Positions 1 to 5,636 of a DNA stretch of 10,496 nucleotides are shown in pieces. The translations under genes were made by a program, and so were the position numbers. This DNA is from Lawsonibacter sp. (GTDB lineage: Bacteria; Bacillota; Clostridia; Oscillospirales; Oscillospiraceae), in contig JAAWNI010000065.1 in assembly GCA_022798855.1 (NCBI GenBank), positions 1-10,496 on the forward strand, given 5' to 3'. A model generated the notes under the pieces. The model was not told the DNA's origin. It did not search any database and saw nothing but the letters and a program-made list of their open reading frames with translations. Each line of letters begins with the position of its first letter. The stretch's first letter is position 1.

Positions 1-1
1 G

Positions 2-622
2 GCCGTGCTGGACGCCGACATCACCGGCCCCTCCATCCCCACCGCCTTCGGCATCCACCAGCGGGCCACCGGCTCCGACGCGGGCATCGACCCCGCCGTC
101 TCCGCCGGGGGAATCAAGCTCATGTCCCTGAACCTCCTCTCCGCCAACGAGACCGACCCGGTGATCTGGCGGGGCCCGGTCATCGCCGGGGTGGTCACCC
201 AGTTCTGGCAGGAGGTCATCTGGGGCGACGTGGACTATATGTTCGTGGACATGCCCCCCGGCACCGGCGACGTGCCCCTCACCGTCTTCCAGTCCCTCCC
301 CGTGGACGGGGTGGTCGTGGTCACCTCCCCCCAGGACCTGGTTTCCATGATCGTGGCCAAGGCGGTGAACATGGCTAAGATGATGGACATCCCCGTGCTG
401 GGCCTGGTGGAGAACTACAGCTATTTCCAGTGCCCCGACTGCGGCAAGCAGCACGCTATTTTTGGCGAGAGCCACATCGACAAGGTGGCCGCTGAGCTGG
501 AGGTCCCCGTCCTGGCCAAGCTGCCCATAGACCCCGCCCTGGCCGCCGCCTTCGACGCTGGGAAAATTGAGGACTTCCCCACCAACTATATGGCCCAGCT
601 GGCCAACCAGCTGGACGGCTAA
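2..622 (+). CDS. mrp: Mrp/NBP35-family iron-sulfur carrier ATPase (5' end outside window)
   Basis: This is the C-terminal 206 residues of a P-loop ATPase of the Mrp/ApbC/NBP35 family, cytoplasmic proteins that bind and deliver Fe-S clusters to apo-enzymes. The reading frame is open to the left edge, so the true start and the deviant Walker A motif (GKGGVGKS in the family) lie upstream. The GTG at position 5 is not a start. What remains is diagnostic: LDADITGPSIP at the beginning, VDMPPGTGD (Walker B region) near visible residues 80-90, and a CPDCG CxxC motif near residue 145, which in the family holds a bridging cluster at the dimer interface. The C-terminus is of normal length and ends at TAA 620-622, directly followed by a strong terminator, so it is the last gene of its transcription unit. 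Family assignment is secure; the exact client proteins are unknown. Confidence 0.93.
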   Translation, partial: AVLDADITGPSIPTAFGIHQRATGSDAGIDPAVSAGGIKLMSLNLLSANETDPVIWRGPVIAGVVTQFWQEVIWGDVDYMFVDMPPGTGDVPLTVFQSLPVDGVVVVTSPQDLVSMIVAKAVNMAKMMDIPVLGLVENYSYFQCPDCGKQHAIFGESHIDKVAAELEVPVLAKLPIDPALAAAFDAGKIEDFPTNYMAQLANQLDG

Positions 623-627
623 AAACA

Positions 628-680
628 CCCCCGCCTGGAACGGTCCGCTTTGACCGTCCTGGGCGGGGGGTTTTAGTTTT
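628..680. terminator. Bidirectional rho-independent terminator between convergent genes
   Basis: CCCCCGCC (628-635) pairs with GGCGGGGG (662-669). The stem continues inward with ACGGTC (640-645) pairing to GACCGT (652-657), loop CGCTTT. On the plus strand it is followed by TTTTAGTTTTT (671-681), terminating mrp. On the minus strand the A-run at 621-625 supplies the U-tract for the convergent gene ending at 673, whose stop codon lies inside the plus-strand T-tract. Confidence 0.9.
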
Positions 681-1059
681 TGCTTTCTGGAACAAATGGA
701 TCAGCAACTTCTAATCCTTCCGGGACAAAAGGCTCCGTGCTTTCCACAGCAGGATAATCCGATGAACCGGGGACAACACTGACCTCAACTCCGCCGTTCA
801 CAAAGTCAAGCATAATAAGGTCGTCTGGTCCCGCATTTATGATTTCATTGGCAAGCTCAGCCCCCAATTGCTCCGTCAAAGCAGACAGGGGATCAACAGG
901 TAATCCTTCTGAATTTTCATAGCCCTCATAAACTATGGTATCTACCAGTTTGGAAGAACCCTTCGTTTCATCATTGGACACATTTGAAGCATTTGCCCCA
1001 AAAATCAAACCCGAAAGCACTAAAATCCCACAACAAGCAATCCCCCAAAAACGTCTCAT
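673..1059 (-). CDS. Small exported protein of unknown family
   Basis: A 128-residue protein with no family I recognise. The chosen start (ATG at 1059-1057) is preceded on the minus strand by GGAGGAG at proper spacing; an upstream in-frame start at 1098 is possible but lacks such a site. The N-terminus MRRFWG is followed by a hydrophobic stretch (about residues 5-24) ending in GANA-SN, a plausible signal peptidase I site near residue 25. It is not a lipoprotein by sequence, since no lipobox Cys follows the hydrophobic core. The mature part, about 100 residues, is acidic, with a central segment LSALTEQLGAELANEIINAG that may be helical. Its tail carries two PFVPE copies (EPFVPE and DPFVPE) about 12 residues apart, as in a flexible or surface-associated segment. 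The gene is AT-richer than its neighbours, stands alone between convergent mrp and an unrelated gene, and has its own near-ideal promoter. Function unknown; an envelope or secreted role is inferred only from the signal peptide. Confidence 0.72.
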   Translation of the reverse strand: MRRFWGIACCGILVLSGLIFGANASNVSNDETKGSSKLVDTIVYEGYENSEGLPVDPLSALTEQLGAELANEIINAGPDDLIMLDFVNGGVEVSVVPGSSDYPAVESTEPFVPEGLEVADPFVPESKN

Positions 1060-1088
1060 ATAAACTCCTCCATTCATTATGATTGTGC

Positions 1089-1100
1089 TAGTGTACACTA
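1089..1100. promoter_or_regulatory. 12-bp perfect palindrome in the 5' leader (candidate operator)
   Basis: TAGTGTACACTA is identical to its reverse complement. It lies about 12-23 bases downstream of the predicted transcription start and upstream of the ribosome binding site of the exported-protein gene. A repressor bound here would act as a roadblock on the otherwise consensus-strength promoter. The regulator is unknown; this is inference from position and symmetry. Confidence 0.4.
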
Positions 1101-1118
1101 CTTGTCCTTTCCATCTTT

Positions 1119-1147
1119 ATTATATATTTATCACAATAATTTGTCAA
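1119..1147 (-). promoter_or_regulatory. Perfect consensus sigma-70/SigA promoter for the small exported protein
   Basis: On the minus strand TTGACA (1147-1142) and TATAAT (1124-1119) are separated by exactly 17 bases. Both hexamers match the consensus at 6 of 6 positions, with an AT-rich spacer. Transcription should begin near 1112, about 50 bases upstream of the start codon at 1059. Confidence 0.85.
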
Positions 1148-1308
1148 GCTAGAACTCAACTTTTATTAAGAACATGACAAATTTCTCTCCGTGGAACTTT
1201 TCTGTCCCCAGGCGAAAAAATTACTCACCATTATGCATATTTCCATTTTCAAACAGCGCCTAACAGGGTAGCATGAGGAAAATGACATTTGCGGAAAGGG
1301 GTGTTTCA

Positions 1309-1398
1309 ATGAAAGTTTTGCGGGGGGTAAACCGCTCCGTCCGGCGGAGCTTTTATGTTCCGCACCATTCCGCTTCCTTCTCCAGAAGATTGGAATAA
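1309..1398 (+). pseudogene. Possible gene remnant or leader peptide (29 codons)
   Basis: A short frame begins MKVLRGVNRSVRRSF with ATG at 1309, preceded by GGAAAGGGG about 7 bases upstream, and stops at TAA 1396-1398. From general memory, the first eight residues resemble the opening of short Clostridial proteins that start MKVxRGVN and continue with unrelated conserved residues; that continuation is absent here. After about codon 9 the sequence enters a GC-rich hairpin (1334-1350) with TTTT behind it, then runs antisense into the 3' end of the gene ending at 1353. It could be a truncated gene, a leader peptide followed by an attenuator-like hairpin, or chance. The 1148-1308 stretch before it holds nothing else I can support. 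Confidence 0.22.
1334..1354. terminator. Short GC hairpin with T-run, possible terminator
   Basis: GCTCCG (1334-1339) pairs with CGGAGC (1345-1350) around a 5-base loop. On the plus strand TTTT follows at 1351-1354, and on the minus strand only a weak GGTTTA follows. It sits just past the stop of the minus-strand 122-residue gene, so it may end that transcript, but the better U-tract faces the plus strand. Confidence 0.4.
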
Positions 1399-1721
1399 TC
1401 CTCCAGAAAGGCAAACAGCAGGTTCAAATTCTCATCGTCATTTTTCCGCAGGCAGTTTTCAAAAAGCAGCTCCAGAAAATGATGAAACACAATCCGCTGG
1501 CTGATGTGCAGGGAAGCCCGCGTGCGCACTATGTCGTTTATTTCAGACGGCATGGGCGTCCGCCGGATCAGCGCGGCACAGTCGCTGAGCCTGTTTTCCC
1601 AGTCCAGCAGCTCCTTCCAGAGGGCTTTTTCCTCCGGGTCCTCACAGTACGTCCACCGCCGGTAGTCTGGCAGCGCCTTTTCCAAGGTCTGGAAATCTTT
1701 CCAGGCTTTTTTTCGTTCCAT
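1353..1721 (-). CDS. Hypothetical all-helical 122-residue protein
   Basis: I do not recognise a family. The start is ATG 1721-1719 (MERKKAWKDF), chosen because GGAGG stands 8 bases upstream; the in-frame GTG at 1736 has that Shine-Dalgarno sequence inside its coding region and is rejected. The protein is highly charged and predicted by eye to be almost wholly alpha-helical. Helices cover about residues 1-18, 28-55, 58-72 and 75-115, with Trp/Tyr/Leu-rich patches (RRWTYCEDPEEKALWKELLDWENRL). A segment LHISQRIVFHHFLELLFENCL may form an amphipathic packing surface. There is no signal peptide, membrane helix or catalytic motif. It is divergent from a ribbon-helix-helix protein gene with 126 bp of AT-rich shared promoter DNA between them, suggesting common control. 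A partner or effector in a small regulatory or toxin-antitoxin-like module is conceivable but not shown. Confidence 0.65.
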   Translation of the reverse strand: MERKKAWKDFQTLEKALPDYRRWTYCEDPEEKALWKELLDWENRLSDCAALIRRTPMPSEINDIVRTRASLHISQRIVFHHFLELLFENCLRKNDDENLNLLFAFLEDYSNLLEKEAEWCGT

Positions 1722-1748
1722 TTTTGTTTCCTCCACGGTTTTAAGGCC

Positions 1749-1777
1749 ATTCTAACATATATATCAGAAATATTCAA
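1749..1777 (-). promoter_or_regulatory. Predicted promoter of the 122-residue protein gene
   Basis: On the minus strand TTGAAT (1777-1772, 4 of 6 to consensus) and TAGAAT (1754-1749, 5 of 6) are 17 bases apart. The imperfect palindrome at 1750-1769 fills the spacer and overlaps the -10, the classical placement for a repressor site. Confidence 0.55.
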
Positions 1778-1820
1778 CAATGATTTCTAATATATCAATA
1801 AATGTTAAAATATATTAGAA
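1750..1820. repeat. Array of four TTCTRAYATA half-sites in the divergent promoter (candidate RHH operator)
   Basis: Four related 10-mers are visible: TTCTAACATA (1750-1759), TATATCAGAA (1760-1769, inverted), TTCTAATATA (1785-1794) and TATATTAGAA (1811-1820, inverted). The first two abut as an imperfect palindrome with 8 of 10 arm matches. The last two are a perfect inverted pair 16 bases apart. They lie on the promoters of both divergent genes. Ribbon-helix-helix proteins usually bind such repeated short half-sites as cooperative dimers, so the adjacent 56-residue protein is the natural candidate ligand (inference). Confidence 0.5.
1803..1811 (+). promoter_or_regulatory. Possible extended -10 promoter for the RHH gene
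   Basis: TGT followed by TAAAAT (1806-1811) forms an extended -10 element, giving a transcript start near 1818 and a leader of about 30 bases. No good -35 hexamer is present at 17 bases. The -10 falls between the two arms of the perfect inverted repeat 1785-1794/1811-1820. TAGAAT at 1816-1821 is an alternative -10. Confidence 0.35.
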
Positions 1821-1847
1821 TTTAACCATAGAACGGAGGGGGATAGC

Positions 1848-2018
1848 GTGTCTTTTACGATTAAAAACACAAAAAACAAGGCGGAAGCAATCTACAAATC
1901 GTTGTATATCTCCAAATCCCTTGCGGACCAGGTTCAGAAAGTCGCCAGCGAAAACAACACCAGCTTTAATAACGTGGTCATCAGCATGATTGAATTTTGC
2001 CTGACCGACAAGGAGTAA
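1848..2018 (+). CDS. Small ribbon-helix-helix (Arc/CopG-like) DNA-binding protein, 56 aa
   Basis: A short gene with a GTG start at 1848 and a strong GGAGGGGG site (1834-1842) just upstream, ending TAA 2016-2018. The product begins MSFTIKNTKNKAEAIYKS. It then shows the compact ribbon-helix-helix pattern: a short beta strand KSLYIS (about 17-22), helix 1 KSLADQVQKVASENN (23-37), the turn NTSFNN, and helix 2 NVVISMIEFCL (42-52). The TSFNNVV junction is typical of Arc/MetJ/CopG-type monomers, which bind DNA only as dimers through the strands. It is cytoplasmic and probably represses its own promoter and the divergent 122-residue gene through the half-site array between them. It could also be an antitoxin, but no toxin-like partner is recognisable on the same strand, and a terminator follows at once. 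The fold call is fairly confident; the role is inferred. Confidence 0.8.
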   Translation: MSFTIKNTKNKAEAIYKSLYISKSLADQVQKVASENNTSFNNVVISMIEFCLTDKE

Positions 2019-2060
2019 ATGCCCGGAACGGTTTTCATGAATCGAACCGGGCATTTTTAT
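2017..2060 (+). terminator. Rho-independent terminator after the RHH gene
   Basis: AAATGCCCGG (2017-2026) pairs perfectly with CCGGGCATTT (2047-2056), with TTTTTAT closing the right side. The left arm begins in the TAA stop. The 20-base loop contains a partial secondary pairing. Confidence 0.8.
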
Positions 2061-2075
2061 CCTGTTTTCTTTGAT

Positions 2076-2090
2076 TCAACCACCGGTTGA
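2076..2090. promoter_or_regulatory. Inverted repeat upstream of the XRE-type regulator
   Basis: TCAACC (2076-2081) and GGTTGA (2085-2090) are perfect inverted arms around ACC, about 50 bases before the ATG at 2140. It could be an autoregulatory site for the XRE protein. I see no convincing -35/-10 pair in 2060-2130, so the promoter of that gene remains unassigned. Confidence 0.3.
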
Positions 2091-2139
2091 TTGCCAAACC
2101 CGCGCCCAAGAGGTAAAATGGCGGCAAGGAGGTGGGGCA

Positions 2140-3051
2140 ATGGACGCAGTAAAGACCGGAGAGCTGATTGCTCAGGTACGCAGAGAAAGACAGCTGACCC
2201 AGAGGAATCTGGCGGAGGGGCTTCATGTGTCGGTCCAGGCGGTGAGCAAATGGGAGCGGGGTTTGAACTGCCCCGACATCGGCCTGCTGGAGCCTTTGGC
2301 CGAAGCCCTGGATCTCACCGTCACCGAGCTGCTTTCGGGGCGGCGTGGGGAGGAGCCGAAGGAGGAGGCCGTCCGGGACTCCCTGCGCTTCGGGGAGCAC
2401 CAGCTGCGGCCCAAGATCAGGCGCTGGAAGCGGCTGTTTATCACGGCCGCCGTCCTGCTGCTGGCCGTTGCGCTGGGGCTTGGCTATGTGTGGGTGCGGG
2501 GCAACACCGAATGGCTCCCCCAGCGGGAGACAGTGGTCCGCCCGGTGGACGTGACCAGCCGGGAATCCACCATGGCCCGGGCCGCCGGAAAGCTGACGGG
2601 CCTGCTCTACCGGGTGGAGTTTGCCGACGGCGTGTCCCGATGCTCCTTCCGGTGGGAGCTGTGGACCCACCAGGGCCTGGAGCGGAGCTGGCCCGCGGGC
2701 GAGCGGGAGCGGTATGGGGACGGACGGCGCAAGCTAATCGCCGTCGCCTATTCCACCGACGCGCCCCGGCTTGATTATGGAATTTCCCTGGAGACGCCCA
2801 GCGGGATAGCCGTGCATGGGCTGAACGGCACGCTGGAGCTGTCCTATATGGGACAGGCACACGCCTTCTCCCCTCTGGAACAGCGGACAGAGGTGGACCG
2901 GGAAGAAGGGGCCGTCCTCCTGGCCCTCACCCTGAACCCCGAGGGCCGGCTCCCTGCCGAGGATATCGCCGACGCCAAATCCGGCTGCGTCAGCGCCCTC
3001 CCCAAGGATGAGCAGACCGCCCACCTTTTGCTGAAAATGTATTGCGAATAA
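2140..3051 (+). CDS. Membrane-anchored XRE-family regulator with large extracytoplasmic domain
   Basis: A 303-residue one-component regulator candidate. Start ATG 2140 follows AGGAGG at 7-base spacing; upstream in-frame starts lack a binding site. Residues 5-62 form a canonical XRE helix-turn-helix (TGELIAQVRRERQLTQRNLAEGL, then VSVQAVSKWERGLNCPDIGLL). After a charged linker, a single transmembrane helix spans about 99-118 (LFITAAVLLLAVALGLGYVW) with basic RRWKR on its cytoplasmic side. About 185 residues then follow outside the membrane, with beta-rich character, two Cys-containing segments (SRCSFRWELW and KSGCVSAL) and a final MYCE. I do not recognise this outer domain. The design implies that an envelope signal alters DNA binding directly. 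It precedes feoB by 125 bp on the same strand, but a terminator separates them, so control of feoB is only a possibility. Confidence 0.82.
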   Translation: MDAVKTGELIAQVRRERQLTQRNLAEGLHVSVQAVSKWERGLNCPDIGLLEPLAEALDLTVTELLSGRRGEEPKEEAVRDSLRFGEHQLRPKIRRWKRLFITAAVLLLAVALGLGYVWVRGNTEWLPQRETVVRPVDVTSRESTMARAAGKLTGLLYRVEFADGVSRCSFRWELWTHQGLERSWPAGERERYGDGRRKLIAVAYSTDAPRLDYGISLETPSGIAVHGLNGTLELSYMGQAHAFSPLEQRTEVDREEGAVLLALTLNPEGRLPAEDIADAKSGCVSALPKDEQTAHLLLKMYCE

Positions 3052-3057
3052 ATGGCG

Positions 3058-3085
3058 ATTCCCCGTCGGCCGCCGGGGAATTTTT
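3058..3085 (+). terminator. Rho-independent terminator after the XRE gene
   Basis: ATTCCCC (3058-3064) pairs with GGGGAAT (3075-3081), extended by one G-C pair, with a GC-rich loop and TTTTT at 3081-3085. It separates the XRE gene from feoB. Confidence 0.82.
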
Positions 3086-3107
3086 CTGTCCCGGCCAAAA
3101 AAATCCC

Positions 3108-3136
3108 TTGACAATTTCCTGGGTTTATGGTAAAAC
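3108..3136 (+). promoter_or_regulatory. feoB promoter
   Basis: TTGACA (3108-3113) is a perfect -35. Seventeen bases later TAAAAC (3131-3136, 4 of 6) serves as -10 and is preceded by TGG, making an extended -10. Transcription should start near 3143, about 34 bases before the feoB ATG. Confidence 0.7.
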
Positions 3137-3141
3137 CCAGG
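3118..3141. promoter_or_regulatory. Perfect 9-bp inverted repeat over the feoB -10 (candidate metal-responsive operator)
   Basis: CCTGGGTTT (3118-3126) and AAACCCAGG (3133-3141) are exact inverted arms around a 6-base centre. The repeat covers most of the spacer, the -10 hexamer and the bases just before the transcript start, so a bound dimer would block RNA polymerase. In other bacteria feo genes are repressed by Fur or DtxR/IdeR-type regulators, but this sequence is not an obvious match to either consensus as I know them. Confidence 0.5.
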
Positions 3142-3176
3142 TAGTAAGTTATAGCTAACCAAACAGGAGGAACCAT

Positions 3177-5624
3177 ATGAGCAAAAGAACTTTAGAAGAT
3201 CTGGCGCCCGGCCAGAGCGGGACCATCCTGTCCATCGCCAACAAATCGGGGAGTGTGAAGCGCCGTCTGGTGGACATGGGGCTCACTCCGGGCACCGAGG
3301 TCCGGGTGACGAAAATCGCCCCTCTGGGGGACCCCATCGAAGTATCCCTCCGGGGGTACGAGCTCTCTCTGCGCAAGGAGGACGCCGGCCAGATCGTCAT
3401 GGGCCAGCCCCGGCCCCGGAGCTTGGGCGCGGCCCAGAGCTGCTCCGGAAGATGCCTGGGCTGCGCCAACGCGGGCGGCTGCACCGCCTTCCGAGCCGTG
3501 ACCCGGCCCGACCCGGAGACGGCCCGCCGCCAGCTGAAGGCCCACGAGCACGAGCTGGAGGCCCACGGCGGCCGCTACGACCCCGCCGAGCACGACAGGC
3601 GGGCCATGCGGATCGCCCTGGCGGGCAACCCCAACTGCGGCAAGACCACCCTCTTCAACGCCCTCACCGGCTCCAACCAGTACGTAGGCAACTGGCCCGG
3701 CGTCACGGTGGAGAAGAAGGAGGGCTCCGCCCACATCGGCGGCCGGACGGTGACGGTGGTGGACCTGCCGGGCATCTACTCCCTGTCCCCCTACTCCATG
3801 GAGGAGATCGTGGCCCGGGACTTCATCATCGGCGAGGGCCCCGACTGCGTCATCGACATTGTGGACGCCACCAACCTGGAGCGCAACCTGTACCTCACCG
3901 TCCAGCTGCTGGAGCTGGAGCGGCCCACGGTGGTGGCTCTGAACTTCATGGACGAGGTGGCCAAGCGGGGGGACAAAATCGACGTGGACCGGCTGTCCAA
4001 GGAGCTGGGGGTGCCGGTCATCCCCATCACCGCCCGCACCGGCGAGGGCATTGAGCTGCTGATGCACACCGCCCACCGGCAGATGCACCTGGGGGTGACC
4101 ATCGAGCCCGACGACCTCTACGACGACTACACCCACGACATCCACCACCGCATGGGCGAGCTGCTCCATGACTACGCCTACGCCGCCAATCTGCCCGCCC
4201 ACTGGGCCTCCATCAAGCTGCTGGAGGGGGACTCGATTGTGGAGAAGGCCCTGAACCTGCCCCAGGAGGTCCAGCGGCGGCTGGACGCCCTGGTGGCGGA
4301 GTATGAGGACTCCAGCGGCCTGGGGGACCGGGAGACCCTCGTGGCCGACAGCCGCTACCAGTACATCCAGAAGGTGGTGGGGGCGTCGGTGGAGCGGGGG
4401 GGCGCGCCCGGGGAGCGCACCCTCAGCGAGAAGATCGACCAGATCGTCACCCACCGGGTGCTGGCCATCCCCCTGTTTCTGTGCACCATGCTGGTGATGT
4501 TCGTCATCACCTTCGGCCCCTTCGGCTCCTGGCTGTCCGACGGGGTGGGGGCGGGGATTGACGCCCTGGCCCAGTGGCTGGCCCCCGCCCTGGAGGGGCT
4601 GGGGGCGTCCCCTGTGCTCATCTCCCTGGCCTGCGACGGCATCATCGCCGGGGTAGGGGGGGTGCTCACCTTCCTGCCCCAGATCGCCCTGCTTTTCTTC
4701 TTCCTGTCCCTGCTGGAGGACTCGGGCTATATGTCCCGGGCGGCCTTCATCATGGACCGGGCCCTGCGCCGGTTCGGGCTGAGCGGCAAGGCCTTCATCC
4801 CCATGCTCATGGGCTTCGGCTGCTCCGTGCCCGCCATCATGGGCGCCCGGACCATGGAGAACGAGAAGGACCGGCGGATGACCATCCTGCTGGTGCCCTT
4901 CATGTCCTGCTCCGCCAAGCTGCCCGTCTACGGGCTCATCTCCGCCGCCTTCTTCGGCCCCTGGGCGGGGTTGGTGGTCTTCGGGCTGTACATCACCGGC
5001 ATGCTGGTGGGCATCGCCTCCGGCCTGTTCTTCAAAAAGACCCTCTTTGCCGGGGAGCCCGCCCCCTTCGTGCTGGAGCTGCCCCCCTACCGCCTGCCCT
5101 CCCTGGGCAACATGCTCACCCACGTGTGGCAGAAGGTGCGGGGCTTCCTGGTGAAGGCCGGGACCCTGATCCTCCTCATGTCCATGGTGCTGTGGCTGCT
5201 CCAGTCCTTCGACTTCTCCCTGCGCATGGTGGACGACCCCACCCACAGCATGCTGGGAGCCCTGGGCAACGTGATCGCCCCCCTATTCGCCCCCTGCGGC
5301 TTCGGGCACTGGCAGGCCGCCGTGGCCCTGCTCACCGGGCTCATCGCCAAGGAGATGGTGGTGTCCTCCCTTTCCATGTTCTACGGCTTCTCCCTCACCG
5401 CCGCCAGCGGGGAGGTAGCTGCCGCCATGACCGGCTTCACCCCCCTGTCCGCCTTCGCCATGCTGGTGTTCATTTTGCTGTACGTCCCCTGCGTGGCGGC
5501 GGTGTCCACCCTCTTCAAGGAGATGCAGAGCCGCAAATGGGCCTGGTTCTCCATCGCCTGGCAGATGGGCTGCGCCTACGTGGTGTCTCTGCTGGTGTAC
5601 CAGATCGGGAGCTTGTTCCTGTGA
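3177..5624 (+). CDS. feoB: Fused FeoA-FeoB ferrous iron transporter
   Basis: An 815-residue Fe2+ importer of the cytoplasmic membrane, carrying the normally separate FeoA domain at its N-terminus. Start ATG 3177 follows AGGAGG. Residues 1-76 are an SH3-like FeoA domain (LEDLAPGQSGTI, LVDMGLTPGTEV, GYELSLRKEDA). Residues 89-102 form a four-cysteine linker (C89, C93, C96, C102). The GTPase domain follows: G1 GNPNCGKTT (150-158), G2 T177 in GVTVE, G3 DLPG (196-199), G4 NFMD (256-259) and G5 near TARTGEG (285-291). A helical GDI-like region precedes the membrane part, which starts about residue 428. The core includes EDSGYMSRAAFIMD (514-527) and the two conserved gate motifs GFGCSVPA (546-553) and FMSCSAKLPVYG (575-586), and ends at a last helix near 798-815. 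All key motifs are intact, so it should be functional. It is longer than stand-alone FeoB (about 770 residues in E. coli) because of the fusion. It is probably transcribed alone from its own promoter. Confidence 0.96.
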   Translation: MSKRTLEDLAPGQSGTILSIANKSGSVKRRLVDMGLTPGTEVRVTKIAPLGDPIEVSLRGYELSLRKEDAGQIVMGQPRPRSLGAAQSCSGRCLGCANAGGCTAFRAVTRPDPETARRQLKAHEHELEAHGGRYDPAEHDRRAMRIALAGNPNCGKTTLFNALTGSNQYVGNWPGVTVEKKEGSAHIGGRTVTVVDLPGIYSLSPYSMEEIVARDFIIGEGPDCVIDIVDATNLERNLYLTVQLLELERPTVVALNFMDEVAKRGDKIDVDRLSKELGVPVIPITARTGEGIELLMHTAHRQMHLGVTIEPDDLYDDYTHDIHHRMGELLHDYAYAANLPAHWASIKLLEGDSIVEKALNLPQEVQRRLDALVAEYEDSSGLGDRETLVADSRYQYIQKVVGASVERGGAPGERTLSEKIDQIVTHRVLAIPLFLCTMLVMFVITFGPFGSWLSDGVGAGIDALAQWLAPALEGLGASPVLISLACDGIIAGVGGVLTFLPQIALLFFFLSLLEDSGYMSRAAFIMDRALRRFGLSGKAFIPMLMGFGCSVPAIMGARTMENEKDRRMTILLVPFMSCSAKLPVYGLISAAFFGPWAGLVVFGLYITGMLVGIASGLFFKKTLFAGEPAPFVLELPPYRLPSLGNMLTHVWQKVRGFLVKAGTLILLMSMVLWLLQSFDFSLRMVDDPTHSMLGALGNVIAPLFAPCGFGHWQAAVALLTGLIAKEMVVSSLSMFYGFSLTAASGEVAAAMTGFTPLSAFAMLVFILLYVPCVAAVSTLFKEMQSRKWAWFSIAWQMGCAYVVSLLVYQIGSLFL

Positions 5625-5636
5625 CGGTAGATTCCG

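Noticed and set aside
5..622. GTG at position 5 as the start of a complete mrp gene
   Set aside because: The family's P-loop and N-terminal region are absent and the frame is open to the edge, so the gene is cut by the window.
1166..1414. 82-codon minus-strand frame between the two AT-richer genes
   Set aside because: No good ribosome site, no family resemblance, and it overlaps the 3' end of the better-supported 122-residue gene on the same strand in another frame.
1479..1790. 103-codon plus-strand frame opposite the 122-residue gene
   Set aside because: No ribosome site; it crosses the divergent promoter region and reads as a reverse-strand shadow.
1750..1820. CRISPR-like repeats
   Set aside because: The repeats are 10-mers in inverted pairs on promoters, without regular spacers or cas genes.
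2035..2670. 211-codon minus-strand frame opposite the XRE gene
   Set aside because: Composition of a shadow frame; the plus-strand XRE domain is unmistakable.
2118..2774. Plus-strand frame starting MAARRWGN with AAGAGGT upstream
   Set aside because: It has a plausible start signal but the translation is Gly/Ala/Arg-rich nonsense in the +1 frame of the XRE gene.
3192..5246. 684-codon open frame antisense to feoB
   Set aside because: Low-complexity Gly/His/Gln/Val-rich translation typical of the reverse strand of a high-GC gene, with no ribosome site and fully covered by feoB, whose motifs are all intact.
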